Source of the DNA: Candidatus Eiseniibacteriota bacterium
GTDB lineage: Bacteria > Eisenbacteria > RBG-16-71-46 > CAIMUX01 > WJJG01
Assembly (NCBI GenBank): GCA_023129715.1
Contig: JAGMBO010000043.1
Span: 1-64,000, forward strand
Length of the DNA: 64,000 nt
Direction: 5' to 3'
Below, one piece after another: positions 62,962 through 64,000 of this stretch. Below the pieces are notes generated by a model, which made no database searches, had not been told where the DNA came from, and saw nothing but the letters and a program-made list of their open reading frames with translations. Position numbers and translations under genes: made by a program. Position 1 is the stretch's first letter. The number at the start of each line of letters is the position of its first letter.

Positions 62962-63301
62962 CGGCGGAGGGTGGGGGGACTTCCGGCCGTAGTTGCGCGA
63001 TGAGCTGTGGCAACTCTTCGTGCACTGTCTTCCACAGCCGCTGGGGATCGACTTCTCCATACTCGTGGATCAGGACATTGCGGAGACCGATCATTGCCCG
63101 CCATGGAATAGATGGAAGGTGCTTGCGGGTTTCATCAGAGACACGTCTAGCGGCTTCGCCGATGATTTGGAATCGGCGGATCACTTGGTCCTGGAAAGCG
63201 GTTTCCGTCGCGAAGTCCTGGTACTTCCTGCCTTCAACGTAACGGAGAATCAGCTCGGCAGACTCGAGGATGTCCAGGAGATAGGCGCTATCGCGCTGCA
63301 T
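62954..63301 (-). CDS. hepT: HepT-like (DUF86) RNase toxin
   Basis: The 115-residue protein has the HepT active-site motif RX4HXY (R74-N-V-L-I-H79-E-Y81) in IGLRNVLIHEYG, and the helical bundle typical of the family (ILESAELILRYVEGR). HepT toxins cleave RNA and are neutralised by an MntA nucleotidyltransferase that modifies the tyrosine of this motif. The motif appears intact, so the toxin should be active if expressed. It overlaps the antitoxin gene by 14 bases. Confidence 0.92.
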   Translation of the reverse strand: MQRDSAYLLDILESAELILRYVEGRKYQDFATETAFQDQVIRRFQIIGEAARRVSDETRKHLPSIPWRAMIGLRNVLIHEYGEVDPQRLWKTVHEELPQLIAQLRPEVPPPSADV

Positions 63302-63617
63302 AGATCACCTCGAGATCGGCGAGGATGGCAGCCTTGCGGATGTAGTTGCGGCTCTGCTGGATAACTGGACGCTCGACAAGGTCTACATCGCGGTCCAGGA
63401 GTTCCACGAGTTCTTCTCGCATCAGGGCGAAGTCCCAAGCCGACCAGTCTGCATGCTCATCGAATGTGACCAGGAGGTCCGCATCGCTGCCGGGGCCGAA
63501 GTCATCTCGGAGGAGCGAGCCGAAAACCGCTAGTTCGGCGACCTTCCACCTGCGACAGAAGGCGCGGAGCTTTTCCGGATCGAGCCCGAGTCGCTTGGTG
63601 ATTTCATTCTGATCCAT
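63288..63617 (-). CDS. mntA: MntA-like nucleotidyltransferase antitoxin
   Basis: The 109-residue protein shows the minimal nucleotidyltransferase signature, GS at 33-34 and D45-x-D47 (VFGSLLRDDFGPGSDADLLV), as in MntA antitoxins that AMPylate HepT. It is followed directly, with overlap, by the HepT-like toxin gene, which gives the pair. An ATG with GGAGGATC upstream starts the chain. The two-gene module may stabilise this region. Confidence 0.92.
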   Translation of the reverse strand: MDQNEITKRLGLDPEKLRAFCRRWKVAELAVFGSLLRDDFGPGSDADLLVTFDEHADWSAWDFALMREELVELLDRDVDLVERPVIQQSRNYIRKAAILADLEVIYAAR

Positions 63618-63893
63618 GGAGGATCTCCTCTAGCACTGGTGCACAACGTGCCGATCATAGCCTGCCATGGGGAGATGGCAACCGCCGGCATCATGCCGAC
63701 GCAAGGAACAGCGAGAGCGGCTCCCGCCGCACCGGCCAGACGACGCGCCTCCGAGCGGCTGGACCCCGAAGACGCCCCCCCGCAACCATCGCGAAAAGAA
63801 CGGGTTACAATGGCGCATGTCCGGCTCATGCATCGGCCTGAAGCCCCCAGCATTCCACGTTCGGGCATTGCGGCTCGACAATCGGCCCGCGGC

Positions 63894-64000
63894 TCAATCC
63901 TCCTGAGCCGCAAGCGCCATCCGCGCGAGCGCAACCGGCAGGGGTTCGGCAGGCACGCCCGCGATCACACTCCGCCTCTCTGTTCGCGACCAGATGCACC
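63894..64000 (-). CDS. partial CDS, C-terminal end only (runs off the right edge)
   Basis: A minus-strand frame with stop at 63894-63896 reads back to the window edge without a stop. It ends RRSVIAGVPAEPLPVALARM followed by ALAAQED. The composition looks like a natural protein end, but no family can be named from 35 residues. Confidence 0.4.
   Translation of the reverse strand, partial: CIWSRTERRSVIAGVPAEPLPVALARMALAAQED

Noticed and set aside
63618-63893. Short frames on both strands between MntA and the right-edge partial gene
   Set aside because: They have no ribosome-binding site and no recognisable domain, and they show the Arg/Pro-rich bias of non-coding GC-rich DNA.

Overview
The window comes from a GC-rich, diderm bacterium. 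Support for an outer membrane is a LolA-like protein, two predicted outer-membrane beta-barrels, many signal peptides and a periplasmic-facing respiratory complex. No rRNA or tRNA gene was seen, so the lineage is inference only. A FlgD-like Ig C-terminal domain on a secreted protein, an exported TPR-CHAT protein, TPR-linked PMT-type membrane proteins and 6-bladed propeller secreted proteins together fit uncultured lineages around the FCB group (Eisenbacteria, Krumholzibacteriota or Latescibacterota type). A Qrc-like menaquinone reductase, a heme-binding sensor kinase and a minimal SmsCB-like Fe-S assembly pair suggest anaerobic respiration.

Layout. 1-7.9 kb, minus strand: formyltransferase-like, amidohydrolase, M48 protease, LemA, PMT/TPR protein, metallophosphoesterase. 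8.0-13.4 kb: a reductive-dehalogenase-like Fe-S protein split by one in-frame TAG, alpha-glucan phosphorylase, a secreted propeller protein. 13.5-14.6 kb: IS110-type transposase remnant and degenerate DNA. 14.6-24.7 kb, plus strand: ECF sigma factor, zinc-finger anti-sigma/TPR membrane protein, exported TPR-CHAT protein, an exported protein of unknown function, and a 1292-residue exported protein with two papain-like/C39-like triads, a beta-helix and a FlgD-like tail. 25-32 kb: MFS transporter, M18 aminopeptidase, SLC12-like transporter, membrane-anchored agmatine-deiminase-like enzyme. 32-36.6 kb: a small membrane protein and winged-helix regulator behind a strong promoter with an overlapping palindromic operator, flanked by a duplicated gene end, then nucleotidyltransferase-like protein, metallophosphoesterase and APC permease.

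37-43 kb, plus strand: heme sensor histidine kinase, archaemetzincin and NtrC-type regulator in one tightly overlapped operon, then a DUF3078 barrel and MscS channel ending at a hairpin. 43-47.9 kb: an exported fusion of two TldD-like halves, one with the metal site and one without, thioredoxin 2, DUF4870 protein. 48-55.2 kb, minus strand: Qrc-like complex (cytochrome c, molybdopterin-family protein, ferredoxin, NrfD-like protein) bracketed by two GcvH-like proteins that lack a recognisable lipoyl lysine. 55.5-57.4 kb: SmsC/SmsB-like pair. 57.5-63.6 kb: outer-membrane barrel, LolA-like protein, FtsX/MacB-type permease and LolD-type ATPase forming a trans-envelope transport module, next to an MntA/HepT toxin-antitoxin pair.

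Intergenic minisatellites with unrelated unit lengths (12, 26, 29, 40, 42 and 48 bp, among others) recur through the window, and two of the duplications include the 3' end and stop codon of a neighbouring gene.
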